Below, in pieces: positions 42,273 to 50,492 of a stretch of DNA of 64,000 nucleotides; the first letter of the stretch is position 1, and the number at the start of each line of letters is the position of its first letter. The notes under the pieces were generated by a model. That model searched no databases, was not told the DNA's origin, and worked only from the letters and a program-made list of their open reading frames with translations. This stretch comes from VRUE01 sp040901495 (GTDB lineage: Bacteria > Actinomycetota > Thermoleophilia > Solirubrobacterales > 70-9): positions 1 through 64,000 of the forward strand of contig JBBDYO010000074.1 in NCBI GenBank assembly GCA_040901495.1. The letters run 5' to 3'. A program made the translations under genes and the position numbers.

Positions 42273-43581
42273 GACGCGCATCCTGCTGAAGCACGCCGAG
42301 GACCCAGAGCTGCGCACGCTTACCGGCTACAAGCGCTACAACGGCTACGGGGCGCTGGAGAGGGCCTACCGGGAGCTGGAGGCTGAAGAGGTGCTGAAAG
42401 AGCTGGAGGACTCCGGCCTGCGCGGGCGCGGTGGGGCCGGCTTCTCGATGGGGAAAAAGGCCTCCTTCCTGCCTCGCGGCGGCGGCATGAACAAGTACCT
42501 CTGCTGCAACGCCGACGAGTCCGAGCCCGGCGCCTTCAAGGACCGCGAGCTGATGCAGCGCAACCCGCACCAGTTGATCGAGGGGATCGCGATCGCCGCC
42601 CTCGCCGCCGATGCCGGCCACGCCTTCATCTTCATCCGCGGCGAGTACGACCTGCAGGCGGACATCCTCGACGCGGCGGTCGCGGAAGCGTATGAGGCCG
42701 GCTACCTGGGCCAGAACATCCTCGGCACCCACCGCGACCTCGAGCTGGTGGTCCACCGAGGCGCCGGCGCCTATATCTGCGGCGAGGAGACGGCGCTGCT
42801 CGACGCGCTCGAGGGCAAGCGCGGCAACCCGCGGCTGAAGCCGCCTTTCCCCGCCGTCCAGGGCCTCTACGGCGGGCCGACCCTGATCAACAACGTCGAG
42901 ACGCTCGCCAACGTGCCGCGGATCGTCGCCCACGGCGCCGAGTGGTTCACAAGCTTCGGCACCGAGCAGTCGCCGGGGACCAAGGTCGTCTCGGTCTCGG
43001 GTTGCGTGCAGCGCCCGGGCAACTACGAGGTCGAGCTGGGGATCCCGACCCGTGAGCTGATCTACGACCTGGCGGGCGGCCCGGCCGACGGGCGCGAGGT
43101 GAAAGCCTTCTACCCCGGCGGCTCCTCCTCGCCGGTGCTGACCGGAGAGGAGGGCCTTGACCTCCCCTACTCCTTCGAGGACATGGCGGCGGCGGGCTCG
43201 ATGCTGGGCTCGGGGTCGATCATCGTCGCCGACGACCGGGTCTCGATTCCCCACATGGCGCTGCGCACGGCGCGCTTCTACCACCACGAGTCCTGCGGCA
43301 AGTGCACCCCCTGCCGCGAGGGCACCAACTGGACGGTGAAGATGCTGGAGCGGGTGGTACGCGGCGAGGCGACGCCGATGGACCTCGACATCGTCGCCTC
43401 GGTGCAGGAGAACATCATCGGCCACTGCCTCTGCGTTCTCGGCGACTCGATGGCGATGCCGGTCGGGGCGATGGTGCGCAAGTTCCGCGAGGAGTTCGAA
43501 GAAGTGATCGCCACGGCCGGCGAGGAAAACCGGATCGCTGCTGTGCAGGGCGCACCCGAGACGCTGGGGGCGGCAACGTGA
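42265..43581 (+). CDS. nuoF: NADH-quinone oxidoreductase subunit F
   Basis: 438 residues from the ATG at 42265; a GTG at 42256 would add three. The 51-kDa subunit that binds NADH and FMN and holds 4Fe-4S cluster N3. NADH site: GRGGAGFSMGKK. FMN site: CNADESEPGAFKDR and GAGAYICGEETAL. Cluster ligands: SCGKCTPC plus the Cys of GHCLCVLG. All residues are intact. Coupled to nuoG by a GTGA overlap. Confidence 0.96.
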   Translation: MPETRILLKHAEDPELRTLTGYKRYNGYGALERAYRELEAEEVLKELEDSGLRGRGGAGFSMGKKASFLPRGGGMNKYLCCNADESEPGAFKDRELMQRNPHQLIEGIAIAALAADAGHAFIFIRGEYDLQADILDAAVAEAYEAGYLGQNILGTHRDLELVVHRGAGAYICGEETALLDALEGKRGNPRLKPPFPAVQGLYGGPTLINNVETLANVPRIVAHGAEWFTSFGTEQSPGTKVVSVSGCVQRPGNYEVELGIPTRELIYDLAGGPADGREVKAFYPGGSSSPVLTGEEGLDLPYSFEDMAAAGSMLGSGSIIVADDRVSIPHMALRTARFYHHESCGKCTPCREGTNWTVKMLERVVRGEATPMDLDIVASVQENIIGHCLCVLGDSMAMPVGAMVRKFREEFEEVIATAGEENRIAAVQGAPETLGAAT

Positions 43582-46130
43582 GCGGCAAAGCCCAAGTAAC
43601 GCTGATCATCGATGGGCGCGAGGTGGCCGCGACCGAGGGCGAGATGCTCCACGACGCCGCGAAGCGCGGCGACGTTGAGATCCCGGTCTTCTGTTACGAG
43701 CCGAAGCTCGGCGAGCCGGTCGGAGCCTGCCGGATGTGCCTGGTTGAGATCGAGGGGATTCCGAAACTGCAGACCTCCTGCTCGACGCCGGTGCGCGACG
43801 GGATGGTCGTCCACACCCGCACCGACCAGGTCAAACACGCGCAGAGCGCGGTGGTCGAGTTCCTGCTCGTCAACCATCCGCTCGACTGCCCGGTCTGCGA
43901 CAAAGGCGGCGAATGCCCGCTGCAGGACATCACGATGGGCTGGGGCCCCGGAAAGACCCGCTTCACAGACAAGAAGCGCCACTTCCAGAAGCCGATCGAG
44001 CTCTCGCCACTGGTCGCGATCGACCGCGAGCGCTGCATCCTCTGTTACCGCTGCGTGCGCTTCAGCCAGGAGGTTGCCGAGGACGAGCAGTTGCAGCTGC
44101 TGGAGCGCGGCGACCGCACCTTCGTCGGCACCTTCGACGACCGCCCCTACGTGGCGCCGTTCCACGGCAACATCACCGACCTCTGCCCGGTTGGGGCGCT
44201 GACCAGCTACACCTACCGCTTCCGCGCCCGGCCCTGGGACATCGAGCAGGCCGGGTCGGTCTGCACCCTGTGCCCGAGCCAGTGCAACGTCAGCTTCACG
44301 GTGCGCGACGAGCAGGTGAAGCGGGTGGTGGCCCGCGACAACGCCGACGTCGACGACGGCTGGCTCTGCGACCGCGGCCGCTACGGCTTCGAGATGTTCT
44401 CCGCCGAGGAGCGGGTCAGCGGCCCGAGGCTGCGCGCCGGGGCAACCGGCTGGGAGGAGGCGATCGCCAAGGCCGCCGAGGGGCTGCGCGCCGGGGGAGC
44501 CGCGAGCGCGGCGATCGTCGGCGACGCCTCCAACGAGGAGGGCTACCTGGTCCAGCGCATCCTGCGCGAGGCGCTCGGCTCGCCGCACGTCGACTCGCGG
44601 GTCTCACGGGGGCCCGGCCGCGAGGTGCTGCTGGGGCTCTCTCGGCCCGAGCTCTCGGCCCGGGTGCGCGACATAGACGACGCCGACGCGATCCTCGTCG
44701 TCGGCACCGACCCGCTGCACAGCTCACCGATCCTCGACCTGCGGGTCCGCAAGGCGATGCGGCGCAACGGCGCTCGCCTCGCCGTGGCGACCGATCGCCC
44801 CACCCCGCTGGACGGCGGCGCGGAGGCGGCGGCGCGCTACGCACCGGGCGAGGCGACTCTCTTCCTCTCCGAGCTGGCTGAGGCGGTGGCCACTACCGGG
44901 ACCTCCTCCTCACTCGGAGGTCGGCGAGAAGAGTCAGGGTTGTCCTCAGAGGCTGGCGGCGCCGACTCCGCAAAACGTTCGGAGGAGGTCCCGGCAGTGG
45001 CCGACGTTCTCCAGAGCGCCAAACGTGTCGTCGTCATATGGGGGGAGCGGATCGGCCGCGAGGGCGAGGGGGCGCTGCGAGCGCTGCTCGACGTCGCGGC
45101 GGCCCTTGGCCTTGCCGACAAGGAGGGCTCCGGGCTTCTCGAAGTGCCCGAGATGACCAACGCCCGCGGCCTGCGCGAGGTCGGCTGCCTCCCCGATGCC
45201 GCCCCGGGCCTCGGCGAGACCGCGACGGGCAAGGGCACCGAGGAGATTCGCGCCGCGCTGGAGTCCGGCGAGATCAAATCGCTGATCCTCTTCGGCGTCG
45301 ACCCGCTGCGTGACTTCCCCGACACCCCCGCCTGGGCTCGCGCCCTCGCGGCAGCCGACCACGTGGTCGCCTTCTCGATGTTCGAGACCCCGACCACGGC
45401 CGTCGCCGACGTCGTCTTCCCGCTCGAGACTCACGCCGAGAAAGACGGCACCATCACCCACCCCGACGGTCGCCTCCAGCGCGTCCGCCCCAGCGCAGCC
45501 CGTCCCGGCGACATCCGTCCTAACTGGGGCGTCCTCGCTGAGCTGTCGCTGGCTCTCGACCACGACACCGGCGTCATCTCCCAGCCTTCCGCCTTCGCCG
45601 CGCTCGCGAACGAGGTCCCCTTCTACGCCGGCATCGACGACGCGGCAATCGGTGGCCGCGGCATCCGCTGGCAGGACCTTCCAGCTGCTTCGTCAGTTCC
45701 GACTGCTGGGGAGGACGCCGTCCCCCCCTCCGAACGTTTTGCGCAGGAGGAGCCCAAGCCGACGGGCGACCGCAGCCAAGCTCCCCTTCGACGAGTTGCG
45801 AGTGAGGAGGGGGTGGCGGCGTCCTCCCTGACACTCGGTACCTACCGAGATCTGTGGGCGGGGCCGATTACGGAGCTGAACCCGCCACTTAGATTCTTGG
45901 CGCCACAGCAGAGGGTTGAGGTGTCGCTGGCTGATGCGGAGCGGATGGAGCTGAAGAACGGCGATGAGGTCGAGGTCGCCCAAAACGGGACTAGCTTGCG
46001 GGCCCGGGTCGCCGTGAAGGAGCGGGTGGCTGAGGGTGTCTGCTTCCTGATCGAGGGGCTTGCTGAGGGCAACGCGAACGGGTTGCTGAACGGATCGCCG
46101 GTGTCGGTGACGATCGAGAAGGCCGGCTGA
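43578..46130 (+). CDS. nuoG: NADH-quinone oxidoreductase subunit G, with two in-frame palindromic inserts
   Basis: 850 residues from GTG 43578. N-terminal 2Fe-2S ferredoxin-like domain (CYEPKLGEPVGACRMC), then 4Fe-4S sites (HPLDCPVCDKGGECPLQD, RCILCYRCVRF), a further 4Fe-4S site (CTLCPSQCNV) and a molybdopterin-oxidoreductase-like region without its own catalytic role. Two low-complexity segments interrupt the last region: about residues 440-473 and 711-751. Each is coded by a long DNA palindrome, and they share a 17-base sequence in opposite orientation. Both keep the frame and are probably surface loops. The rest is normal for an actinobacterial NuoG. Confidence 0.94.
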   Translation: MSGKAQVTLIIDGREVAATEGEMLHDAAKRGDVEIPVFCYEPKLGEPVGACRMCLVEIEGIPKLQTSCSTPVRDGMVVHTRTDQVKHAQSAVVEFLLVNHPLDCPVCDKGGECPLQDITMGWGPGKTRFTDKKRHFQKPIELSPLVAIDRERCILCYRCVRFSQEVAEDEQLQLLERGDRTFVGTFDDRPYVAPFHGNITDLCPVGALTSYTYRFRARPWDIEQAGSVCTLCPSQCNVSFTVRDEQVKRVVARDNADVDDGWLCDRGRYGFEMFSAEERVSGPRLRAGATGWEEAIAKAAEGLRAGGAASAAIVGDASNEEGYLVQRILREALGSPHVDSRVSRGPGREVLLGLSRPELSARVRDIDDADAILVVGTDPLHSSPILDLRVRKAMRRNGARLAVATDRPTPLDGGAEAAARYAPGEATLFLSELAEAVATTGTSSSLGGRREESGLSSEAGGADSAKRSEEVPAVADVLQSAKRVVVIWGERIGREGEGALRALLDVAAALGLADKEGSGLLEVPEMTNARGLREVGCLPDAAPGLGETATGKGTEEIRAALESGEIKSLILFGVDPLRDFPDTPAWARALAAADHVVAFSMFETPTTAVADVVFPLETHAEKDGTITHPDGRLQRVRPSAARPGDIRPNWGVLAELSLALDHDTGVISQPSAFAALANEVPFYAGIDDAAIGGRGIRWQDLPAASSVPTAGEDAVPPSERFAQEEPKPTGDRSQAPLRRVASEEGVAASSLTLGTYRDLWAGPITELNPPLRFLAPQQRVEVSLADAERMELKNGDEVEVAQNGTSLRARVAVKERVAEGVCFLIEGLAEGNANGLLNGSPVSVTIEKAG
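44896..44994. repeat. Palindromic element inside nuoG, copy 1
   Basis: Perfect 14-bp ends CCGGGACCTCCTCC and complement at 44896-44909 and 44981-44994, with inner arms GGAGGTCGGCG / CGCCGACTCC. Contains CGCAAAACGTTCGGAGG (44969-44985), found inverted in copy 2. About 99 bases, 33 codons, frame-neutral. Confidence 0.75.
45709..45828. repeat. Palindromic element inside nuoG, copy 2
   Basis: 23-base arms at 45709-45731 and 45806-45828 match at 21 of 23 positions. Contains CCTCCGAACGTTTTGCG (45727-45743), the exact reverse complement of the 17-mer in copy 1. 120 bases, 40 codons, frame-neutral. Confidence 0.75.
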
Positions 46131-47129
46131 GTGCTGCCGTTGGCCGACACGAGCTTCGTCGAAGCGACCTGGATCATGGTCGTTAAGTCGCTGATCATCT
46201 TCGCCGTGGTCTTCGGGATCGTGCCGGTGATGACGGTCGTGGAGCGCAAGCTGATCGGCCGCTTCCAGCATCGCTACGGGCCCAACCGGGTCGGCCCCTT
46301 CGGCCTGCTGCAACCGCTGGCCGACCTCTTCAAACTGATCAGCAAGCAGGGCTTTCGTCCCGACAACGCGATCCCGATGCTGTACGTGCTCGGGCCGCTG
46401 TTGCCGGTCATCTCGGGCGTGATGGCGCTGGCGATTATCCCCTGGGGCGACGTCCAGGGCGGGGTCGGCCTCTACGGGATCGACGTGCCGATCGGGGTCC
46501 TCTACTTCTTCGCGGTCGGCTCGATCAGCTTCTACGGCCTGCTCCTCGGCGGCTGGTCGTCGGGCTCGAAATACAGCCTGCTTGGCGCGATGCGCGGCGC
46601 CGCGCAGCTGATCTCCTACGAGGTCTCGATGGGGCTGGCGCTGCTCGGCGTGATCATGATGGGCGGCTCGCTCTCGCTGGTCGACATCGTCCACGCGCAG
46701 GGGGCGATGTGGTTCGTCGTCCCGCAGCTGGTCGGCTTCCTGATCTTCATGATCGCCGGCTTCGCCGAGACCAACCGCACCCCGTTCGACATGCCCGAGG
46801 CGGACGCCGAACTGGTGCAGGGCTTCATGACCGAGTACGGGGGGATGCGGTTCGGCAGCTTCCTGATGGTCGAGTACTTGGAGATCATCGTCGTCAGTGG
46901 GGTCGCCACGGCGATGTTCCTCGGCGGCTGGATGGGCCCGGGCCCGGCCTTCCTGGACCCGATCTGGATGCTGGCGAAGATGTTCTGCCTCGTCTTCATC
47001 TTCATCTGGATACGGGCGACGCTGCCGCGGCTGCGCTACGACCAGCTGATGAGCTTCGGCTGGAAGGTCTTGCTCCCGCTCGCCACCCTGAACGTCCTGG
47101 TGACAGCGGTGCTGGTGGTGGTTACGTGA
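46131..47129 (+). CDS. nuoH: NADH-quinone oxidoreductase subunit H
   Basis: 332 residues, GTG immediately after the nuoG stop. Eight membrane helices. It links the Q module to the membrane arm and forms part of the quinone channel. Family signatures: ERKLIGRFQHRYGPNRVGPFGLLQPLADLFKL (about residues 37-68) and AETNRTPFDMPEADAELVQGF (about 211-232), complete. Confidence 0.96.
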   Translation: MLPLADTSFVEATWIMVVKSLIIFAVVFGIVPVMTVVERKLIGRFQHRYGPNRVGPFGLLQPLADLFKLISKQGFRPDNAIPMLYVLGPLLPVISGVMALAIIPWGDVQGGVGLYGIDVPIGVLYFFAVGSISFYGLLLGGWSSGSKYSLLGAMRGAAQLISYEVSMGLALLGVIMMGGSLSLVDIVHAQGAMWFVVPQLVGFLIFMIAGFAETNRTPFDMPEADAELVQGFMTEYGGMRFGSFLMVEYLEIIVVSGVATAMFLGGWMGPGPAFLDPIWMLAKMFCLVFIFIWIRATLPRLRYDQLMSFGWKVLLPLATLNVLVTAVLVVVT

Positions 47130-47668
47130 CCGAGTTCCCGTATCTGAAGGACCAGGACGTGGTCGAGGTCCAGCGCGGGCCGGAGCCCGGTGGGGTCGGC
47201 GGCGCCTACCGCGCCTTCGGCGAGACGCTGCGGGGGCTGAAGACGACGATGGCGCGCCTGATCGAGGGCCCGATGACGATCCAGTACCCGGAGGAGAAGA
47301 CGCCGGTCTACCCGCGCTTCCGCGGGCGCCACAAACTCCACAAGTTCGAGGACACGGGGCTGGAGAAGTGCGTCGGCTGCTCGCTCTGCGCGGCCGCCTG
47401 CCCCGCCGACTGCATTCGCGTCGTCGCCGCCGAGAACATCCCCGGCGACCGGGTCTCCGCCGGCGAGCGCTACGCGGCCGTCTACGAGATCAACCTCTCG
47501 CGCTGCATCTTCTGCGGCTACTGCGAGATCGCCTGCCCCTTCGACGCGATCACGATGGGCCACGACTACGAGATGGCCGACTACGACCGCTCGGACCTGA
47601 TCTTCACCAAGGAGATGCTGCTCGCCGAGCCGATCGAGCGGACTCCGCTGAAAAGCGAGGGCGAGTAG
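47126..47668 (+). CDS. nuoI: NADH-quinone oxidoreductase subunit I
   Basis: 180 residues from GTG 47126 (GTGA overlap with nuoH); the frame reads open far upstream in nuoH, which is a shadow. Carries two 4Fe-4S clusters, N6a and N6b: ligands in KCVGCSLCAAACPADC and RCIFCGYCEIACPFD. The N-terminal amphipathic region (YRAFGETLRGLKTTMARL) lies on the membrane. Confidence 0.96.
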   Translation: MTEFPYLKDQDVVEVQRGPEPGGVGGAYRAFGETLRGLKTTMARLIEGPMTIQYPEEKTPVYPRFRGRHKLHKFEDTGLEKCVGCSLCAAACPADCIRVVAAENIPGDRVSAGERYAAVYEINLSRCIFCGYCEIACPFDAITMGHDYEMADYDRSDLIFTKEMLLAEPIERTPLKSEGE

Positions 47669-48190
47669 ATGGAAGCCGTGCTCTTCTTCGCCGCCGCGAT
47701 CGGCGCCCTCGGGGGCGCGATCGGCGTCGTCGCCTTACGCAATCCCTTCTACAGCGTGCTGGCGCTGATCATCCACCTCTTCTCGCTGGCGGTGCTCTTC
47801 CTGCTGCTCAGCTCGGCCTTCGTCGCCGCCGCCCAGGTTGTCGTCTACGCCGGCGCGGTGATGGTCCTCTACGTCTTCGTCGTCGCCTACGTCGGCGGTG
47901 ACCAGGAGCCGGCCTGGGAGCCGATCCCCGGGCAGCGATTTCTCGCTCCGCTGCTCGGCGCCGCGCTCTTCGTCGAGCTCTCGATCGCCGTGCTCGGATC
48001 CTCGCTGCTGGCCCTCGGCACCGACGGGCCCGACGTCAAGCCCGGCTTCGGCGACCCAGCGGAGATCGGCCGCCTGCTGCTCGAGCGCTTCCTGGTCGCC
48101 TTCGAGGCCTCCTCGATCCTCCTGCTCCTGGCAGCGGTGGGAGCTGTAGTGCTCGCTGGACGCCACCGCGCTGAGGAGCCGGACGCGTGA
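47669..48190 (+). CDS. nuoJ: NADH-quinone oxidoreductase subunit J
   Basis: 173 residues, ATG directly after the nuoI stop. Five membrane helices; the third carries VVYAGAVMVLYVFVV with the pi-bulge region that couples quinone chemistry to proton movement. The loop and the last helix are normal in length. Confidence 0.95.
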   Translation: MEAVLFFAAAIGALGGAIGVVALRNPFYSVLALIIHLFSLAVLFLLLSSAFVAAAQVVVYAGAVMVLYVFVVAYVGGDQEPAWEPIPGQRFLAPLLGAALFVELSIAVLGSSLLALGTDGPDVKPGFGDPAEIGRLLLERFLVAFEASSILLLLAAVGAVVLAGRHRAEEPDA

Positions 48191-48486
48191 GCATCGAGTG
48201 GTACATCGTCCTCTCGTCGCTGCTGTTTGCAGTGGGGGCTACTGGGGTGCTGATCCGGCGCAGCCCGGTCGTGATCCTGCTCTGCCTGGAGTTGATGCTG
48301 AACGCCGGTAACCTGGCGCTGGTCGCCTTCAGCCGCATGGTCGGCAACCAAGAGGGGCAGATCTTCGCGGTGATCGTGATGGTCGTCGCCGCCTGCGAGG
48401 TGGTGATCGGCCTCGGCCTGATCGTGGCGATCTTCCGCCGCAAGCTGCCGCTCGACGTCGATGAGCTGAGGGGGCTGCGAGGTTGA
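48187..48486 (+). CDS. nuoK: NADH-quinone oxidoreductase subunit K
   Basis: 99 residues, GTG start, GTGA overlap with nuoJ. Three membrane helices. Conserved Glu residues occur in LLCLELMLNAGNL and VAACEVVIGLGLIV; both are part of the central proton path. Standard length. Confidence 0.95.
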   Translation: MSIEWYIVLSSLLFAVGATGVLIRRSPVVILLCLELMLNAGNLALVAFSRMVGNQEGQIFAVIVMVVAACEVVIGLGLIVAIFRRKLPLDVDELRGLRG

Positions 48487-50492
48487 GCGCGACGACCTGG
48501 GCCTGGCTGGTCCTGCTCTTCCCGCTGCTTGGCTCGATCACGATCGGGCTCGGCTTCCGCGCGATGCCGGCGCGCGCCGCCGGCGCGATTGGGACAGCGG
48601 CGATCGCGCTCTCCTTCGCCTGCGGGATCGGCGCCCTGATCAGCCTGCTGGGCGAAGACCCGGAGGCCCGCCACCACGCCTCCTCGCTCTGGGACTACGC
48701 CAGCGCGGCCGGCCTCGACATCAAGCTCGGGATCTTCGTCGACCCGCTCTCGGTCTTCATGGTGCTGGTTGTGACCGGGGTCTCGACCCTGATCCACCTC
48801 TACTCGTTCGGCTACATGCAGTCCGACGAGGGCTACCGGCGCTTCTTCAGCTACCTCAACTTCTTCGTCTTCTCGATGCTGCTGCTGATCCTTGCCGGCA
48901 ACTTCGTCCTGCTGATCGTCGGCTGGGCCTTCGTCGGCTTCGCCTCCTACGCGCTGATCAGCTTCTGGTACCGGCGCACGACCGCGACCCGGGCGGGGAT
49001 GAAGGCCTTCGTGATCAACGTCGTCGGCGACATCGGCCTCGTCCTCGCCGCCTTCCTGATCTTCCGCGAGCTCGACAGCTTCGACTACGAGACGGTCTTC
49101 GCCAGGGCGCCGGAAGCGTTCACGGTCAACGAGTGGACGGTGACCGCGATCTGCCTGCTGCTGCTGGTCGGCGCCTTCGCCAAGTCGGCGCAGTTGCCGC
49201 TCCACACCTGGCTGCCCGACGCGATGGAGGGCCCGACCCCGGTCTCCGCCCTGATCCACGCGGCGACGATGGTGACCGCCGGCGTCTACCTGATCGCCCG
49301 CACCCACGTCCTCTTCGACCTTGCCCCGACCGCCGCCGACATCGCCGCCTTCACCGGCCTGGCGACGCTGCTGGTCGCCGGGACGATCGCCCTGGTGATG
49401 ACCGACTTAAAGCGCGCGATCGCCTACTCGACGATGAGCCAGATCGGCTACATGGTCGTCGGGGTTTCGATCGGCGCCTTCAGCGCCGGGATGTTCCACT
49501 TAATGACCCACGCCTTCTTCAAGGCGCTGCTGTTCATGGCGGCCGGCTCGATCATCGCGGCGATGGCGAACCGCCAGAACATCGACGAGATGAGCGGCTT
49601 CGGCAGGGCGATGCGCTTCACCTCGGCGATGCTGCTGATCGGCGGGCTGGCGCTGGCCGCCTTCCCCGGCACCTCGGGCTTCTTCTCCAAGGACGAGATC
49701 CTCGCCTTCGCCGAGGCGCGCGGTGGGATGTACATGATCTTCGTGGTGTTCGGCTACCTCGGAGCGCTGCTGACCGCGATCTACACCTTCCGCCTCGTCT
49801 TCCGGATCCTGCCGGGGAAGCCGTGCAACCCGGCGCAGGAGCTGATCGACACCGGTCACGTCACCCATGCCGAGCCGGAGAACCCGGCGACCGGCGAGGT
49901 CGAGGACACCGACGTCGGCTTCCCCGGCGCCGAGCATCACATCGCCGAGCAGTCGTGGCCGATGAAGGTCGCGATGGGAGTGCTCGGGTTCCTGGCGCTG
50001 GTCGGCGGGCTGGTCCAGATCCCCGGCGTCGACGACATGGTCGGCGCCTTTCTCGAGCCGACCTTCCACGACTCGCCGCTGACCCACGTCCACCCGACGG
50101 TCGGCGCCGAGTGGGAGGGGCTCGGGATCGGCGGCTTGATCTCGATCGTTGGGATCGCGATCGCCTACTACCTCTACGTCGCCAGGCCCGAGACGCCGGC
50201 GATGCTGATCCGGCGCCTGCGGCCCGTCTACACCCTGTTCGCCAACAAGTGGTACTTCGATGAGCTGATCGACCTGCTGGTGGTGCGACCGGTGCTGGCG
50301 ATCGGGCGCTTCGCCAACCGCACCTTCGAGCGGCTCGTCGTCGACGGCCTGGTCAGCGGCACAGCCGGAACAGTGCGCGGCGCCGGCGGCATCGTCCGCC
50401 TCGTGCAGAACGGCTTCCTCCGCAGCTACGCGCTGCTCCTGATCGCCGGCTTCGCCGGGCTGGCCCTCTACTTCCTGCTGAGCAGCTCATGA
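48483..50492 (+). CDS. nuoL: NADH-quinone oxidoreductase subunit L
   Basis: 669 residues, TTG start overlapping the nuoK stop (TTGA). Distal antiporter-like proton pump of complex I with about 14 helices plus the lateral helix and C-terminal anchor. Visible motifs: SYALISFWY, KSAQLPLHTWLPDAMEGPTPVSALIHAATMVTAGVYLI (about residues 234-270) and DLKRAIAYSTMSQIGYMVVG. A roughly 40-residue hydrophilic loop rich in Glu and His (about 455-490) follows helix 13. Confidence 0.96.
   Translation: MSATTWAWLVLLFPLLGSITIGLGFRAMPARAAGAIGTAAIALSFACGIGALISLLGEDPEARHHASSLWDYASAAGLDIKLGIFVDPLSVFMVLVVTGVSTLIHLYSFGYMQSDEGYRRFFSYLNFFVFSMLLLILAGNFVLLIVGWAFVGFASYALISFWYRRTTATRAGMKAFVINVVGDIGLVLAAFLIFRELDSFDYETVFARAPEAFTVNEWTVTAICLLLLVGAFAKSAQLPLHTWLPDAMEGPTPVSALIHAATMVTAGVYLIARTHVLFDLAPTAADIAAFTGLATLLVAGTIALVMTDLKRAIAYSTMSQIGYMVVGVSIGAFSAGMFHLMTHAFFKALLFMAAGSIIAAMANRQNIDEMSGFGRAMRFTSAMLLIGGLALAAFPGTSGFFSKDEILAFAEARGGMYMIFVVFGYLGALLTAIYTFRLVFRILPGKPCNPAQELIDTGHVTHAEPENPATGEVEDTDVGFPGAEHHIAEQSWPMKVAMGVLGFLALVGGLVQIPGVDDMVGAFLEPTFHDSPLTHVHPTVGAEWEGLGIGGLISIVGIAIAYYLYVARPETPAMLIRRLRPVYTLFANKWYFDELIDLLVVRPVLAIGRFANRTFERLVVDGLVSGTAGTVRGAGGIVRLVQNGFLRSYALLLIAGFAGLALYFLLSSS

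Noticed and set aside
43302..43577. N-terminal extension of the nuoG frame into nuoF
   Set aside because: Ferredoxin-domain similarity starts after GTG 43578, which overlaps the nuoF stop in the usual way.
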